A stretch of DNA of 6,539 bases from an uncultured Acetatifactor sp. (GTDB lineage Bacteria; Bacillota; Clostridia; Lachnospirales; Lachnospiraceae), in NCBI GenBank assembly GCA_947631715.1, contig CANRMK010000133.1:1-6539 (forward strand), in the 5' to 3' direction. The position numbers were made by a program, and so were the translations under genes. Below are positions 5,001-6,539 of the stretch, piece by piece. Under the pieces are notes generated by a model, which was not told where the DNA came from, ran no database searches, and was given only the letters and a program-made list of their open reading frames with translations. Every line of letters begins with the position of its first letter. Position 1 is the stretch's first letter.

Positions 5001-6458
5001 TTGTATCTTGCCGGATCATTTACATACGTTTTCATGTCCGCTTCCGCGGGCGTCCGATCAGGACTCTGCACCATATCTGACGGCCTGCTTTCGGCCGTAA
5101 AATATCTTGACGATCTCGTCTGGGGCCCCTGGATGCTGCTTTTGCTCCTTGGGACAGGGATTTACCTTACGCTTCGAATGGGTTTTCTTCCCCTGAAAAA
5201 TCTGAAAGCAGCGCTTAAGCTGGCCGTATCGGGAGGCGGAGCGGGCAAAGGGAAAGAGGGCATTTCTTCGTTCTCCTCTCTGATGACAGAGCTCGCCATT
5301 ACCATCGGCACAGGCAACATTCTCGGGGTGGCCACAGCTATGGTCCTGGGGGGCCCGGGCGCTCTGTTCTGGATGATCGTCACCAGCTTTATCGGCCTTG
5401 CCACAAAACTGGCGGAGAGCACTCTTTCCGTAAAATACAGAAGCTGCAATGAAAGGGGAGAGCCTGCGGGCGGCCCCATGTACACCTGCGTCAGGGCGCT
5501 CGGCGGGAAGACCGGCCGCTTCCTGGGCTGCGCCTTTGCGCTTCTTGCCGTCTTTTCCTCTCTCGGAATGGGAAACATGACCCAGTCCAACTCCATAGCG
5601 GATGCCCTCTGGCATTCCTTTCAGATCCCGCGGGCCAAGACCGGGCTTTGGGTGGCGGTCCTGACCATTTTGGTGGTGCTGGGAGGGATCAGGACGATCT
5701 CAGGGGTCACGCGCTTTCTGGTGCCTGCCATGGGGCTTTTGTACCTGTTGGGCAGTCTGGGCGTGATCCTGACCCATATAGGGAATCTGCCGGGGGCGGC
5801 CGCCGGAATCATAGCGGCTGCGATCTCTCCCTCCGCGGTAAGCGGCGGCCTGTTCGGCACGGTGACGGTAAACGCTTTCCAGTCCCTGCGGTGGGGCGCT
5901 GCGCGGGGGATCTTTTCCAATGAGGCGGGCCTTGGGGCTGCCGGGATCACGGCGGCGGCCGCAGCCACGGACGATCCTGTGGGGCAGGGATATATCAGCA
6001 TGACGGGCGTATTTTTAGACACGGCGGTCATGTGCACTGTCACCGGGCTTTCCCTGGCTTCCTCCGGTGTTCTCGGCCTTGCCGGCACAGCGGACGGCAG
6101 TATAAGCGGCACCGGGCTGATCCTGGCGGCGTTTCGGAGTACTTTTGGAAAAAGTACGGATCTGTTCGTCAGCACCTGCATCACACTTTTTGCCTTTGCC
6201 ACTATCATAGGCTGGGCCTATCAGGGGGAGCGGGCCTTTGAATTCCTAATGGGAGGACGCACCAGGAACAATATCTGGTACCGGTTCGGATACGGACTCA
6301 CGGCATTTTTCGGCTGTATTTTCCCTTTGGAGGCCGTGTGGGGCTTCTCCGACGTCTGCAATGGCCTGATGGCAGTGCCGAACCTGATCTGTGTGCTGGC
6401 GCTGTCTGAAAAGGTATGCCGGGAAATCAGGGAATACGGCCTTTTGTCAAAGAAATGA
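5001..6458 (+). CDS. Alanine/glycine:cation symporter family protein (AGCS, Na+:amino acid symporter)
   Basis: This 485-residue polytopic inner-membrane transporter belongs to the family that imports alanine or glycine with Na+ (or H+). Family landmarks in order are DDLVWGPWMLLLLLGTGIYLTLR (37-59), SLMTELAITIGTGNILGVATA (93-112) with the GTGN signature at 103-106, GGPGALFWM (117-125), GGPMYTCVRALG (157-168), GMGNMTQSNSIADAL (189-203), RGIFSNEAGLGAA (302-314), TDDPVGQGYISMTGVFLDT (323-341) and TIIGWAYQGERAFEFLMG (401-418). About ten or eleven hydrophobic segments are visible and both ends are short, as in full-length members. The start is TTG 5001 on the strength of GGGAGG upstream; ATG 5034 would give 474 residues and a more usual N-terminus, so the start is uncertain. 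It follows the two-component genes by 66 nt and may be co-transcribed or a regulatory target. The exact substrate cannot be read from the sequence. Confidence 0.93.
   Translation: MYLAGSFTYVFMSASAGVRSGLCTISDGLLSAVKYLDDLVWGPWMLLLLLGTGIYLTLRMGFLPLKNLKAALKLAVSGGGAGKGKEGISSFSSLMTELAITIGTGNILGVATAMVLGGPGALFWMIVTSFIGLATKLAESTLSVKYRSCNERGEPAGGPMYTCVRALGGKTGRFLGCAFALLAVFSSLGMGNMTQSNSIADALWHSFQIPRAKTGLWVAVLTILVVLGGIRTISGVTRFLVPAMGLLYLLGSLGVILTHIGNLPGAAAGIIAAAISPSAVSGGLFGTVTVNAFQSLRWGAARGIFSNEAGLGAAGITAAAAATDDPVGQGYISMTGVFLDTAVMCTVTGLSLASSGVLGLAGTADGSISGTGLILAAFRSTFGKSTDLFVSTCITLFAFATIIGWAYQGERAFEFLMGGRTRNNIWYRFGYGLTAFFGCIFPLEAVWGFSDVCNGLMAVPNLICVLALSEKVCREIREYGLLSKK
6139..6157 (+). repeat. Perfect 8-bp inverted repeat inside the symporter gene
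   Basis: GTACTTTT (6139-6146) and AAAAGTAC (6150-6157) are exact inverted repeats around a GGA loop, within codons for the non-conserved linker STFGKST. This is AT-rich against GC-rich surroundings. It could be an intragenic RNA hairpin or chance. Confidence 0.4.
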
Positions 6459-6539
6459 GAAAGTAACAGTTCAGCCTTTCCCTTGCGAGTCACGCCCGGT
6501 ACTGCCGATGTTCTCCCGTCAGACGCGCTTCCGCTCGGT
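6459..6539. other. Downstream flank, nothing identified
   Basis: The last 81 bases after the symporter stop show no hairpin with a T-run, no ribosome-binding site and no clear gene start. A frame on the minus strand entering from the right edge ends in ERKRV at a TGA (6521-6519), but it is too short to support as a gene end. Confidence 0.5.

Noticed and set aside
5058..6208. Long minus-strand open frames (185 and 195 codons) opposite the symporter
   Set aside because: They are antisense to conserved transporter motifs, and their translations are rich in Pro, Arg and Ala without domain character.
6508..6539. ATG at 6508 as the start of a further gene
   Set aside because: Only ten codons remain, with no ribosome-binding site and no recognisable N-terminus.
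1..6539. CRISPR array, tRNA/rRNA, insertion-sequence ends or prophage genes
   Set aside because: There are no spaced repeats, no cloverleaf or rRNA-like segments, and no transposase or terminal inverted repeats. The left-edge gene tail only loosely resembles Rpn-type proteins.

Overview
The window looks like chromosomal DNA of an anaerobic Firmicute, most likely a GC-richer Lachnospiraceae or related Clostridia. This is inferred from strong purine-rich Shine-Dalgarno sites, a TTG start, the gene families present, and gene density. No marker gene fixes the taxon. All recognisable genes are on the + strand.

Layout. Positions 2-139 hold the last 45 codons of an upstream gene whose tail resembles Rpn/PD-(D/E)XK transposase-like proteins. 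Positions 199-1533 encode a cytosolic type-B carboxylesterase with a complete catalytic triad. A gap of about 210 bp (1534-1744) follows, with no convincing terminator. It carries the best regulatory signal in the window: a perfect tandem 11-bp direct repeat, then a -10-like hexamer, then a leader with two small hairpins.

Three tightly packed genes come next: an OmpR/PhoB-type response regulator (1745-2398), a two-TM sensor histidine kinase (2421-3896) and an unrecognised single-pass membrane-anchored protein (3903-4934). Gaps are 22 and 6 nt, so they should be one transcript. After 66 nt comes an alanine/glycine:cation symporter (AGCS family, 5001-6458, TTG start). Its ribosome-binding site lies in a sequence able to form competing stems. 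The last 81 bp contain no gene or terminator I can support.

How it may work (inference). The kinase, perhaps aided by the third protein on the outer face of the membrane, senses an extracytoplasmic cue and phosphorylates the regulator. The regulator may bind the 11-bp repeat and control its own operon, and possibly the adjacent amino-acid symporter. The esterase appears to be a separate unit. Most of the window is ordinary. The parts worth a second look are the repeat-plus-promoter, the unknown third gene, and the folding potential ahead of the symporter.
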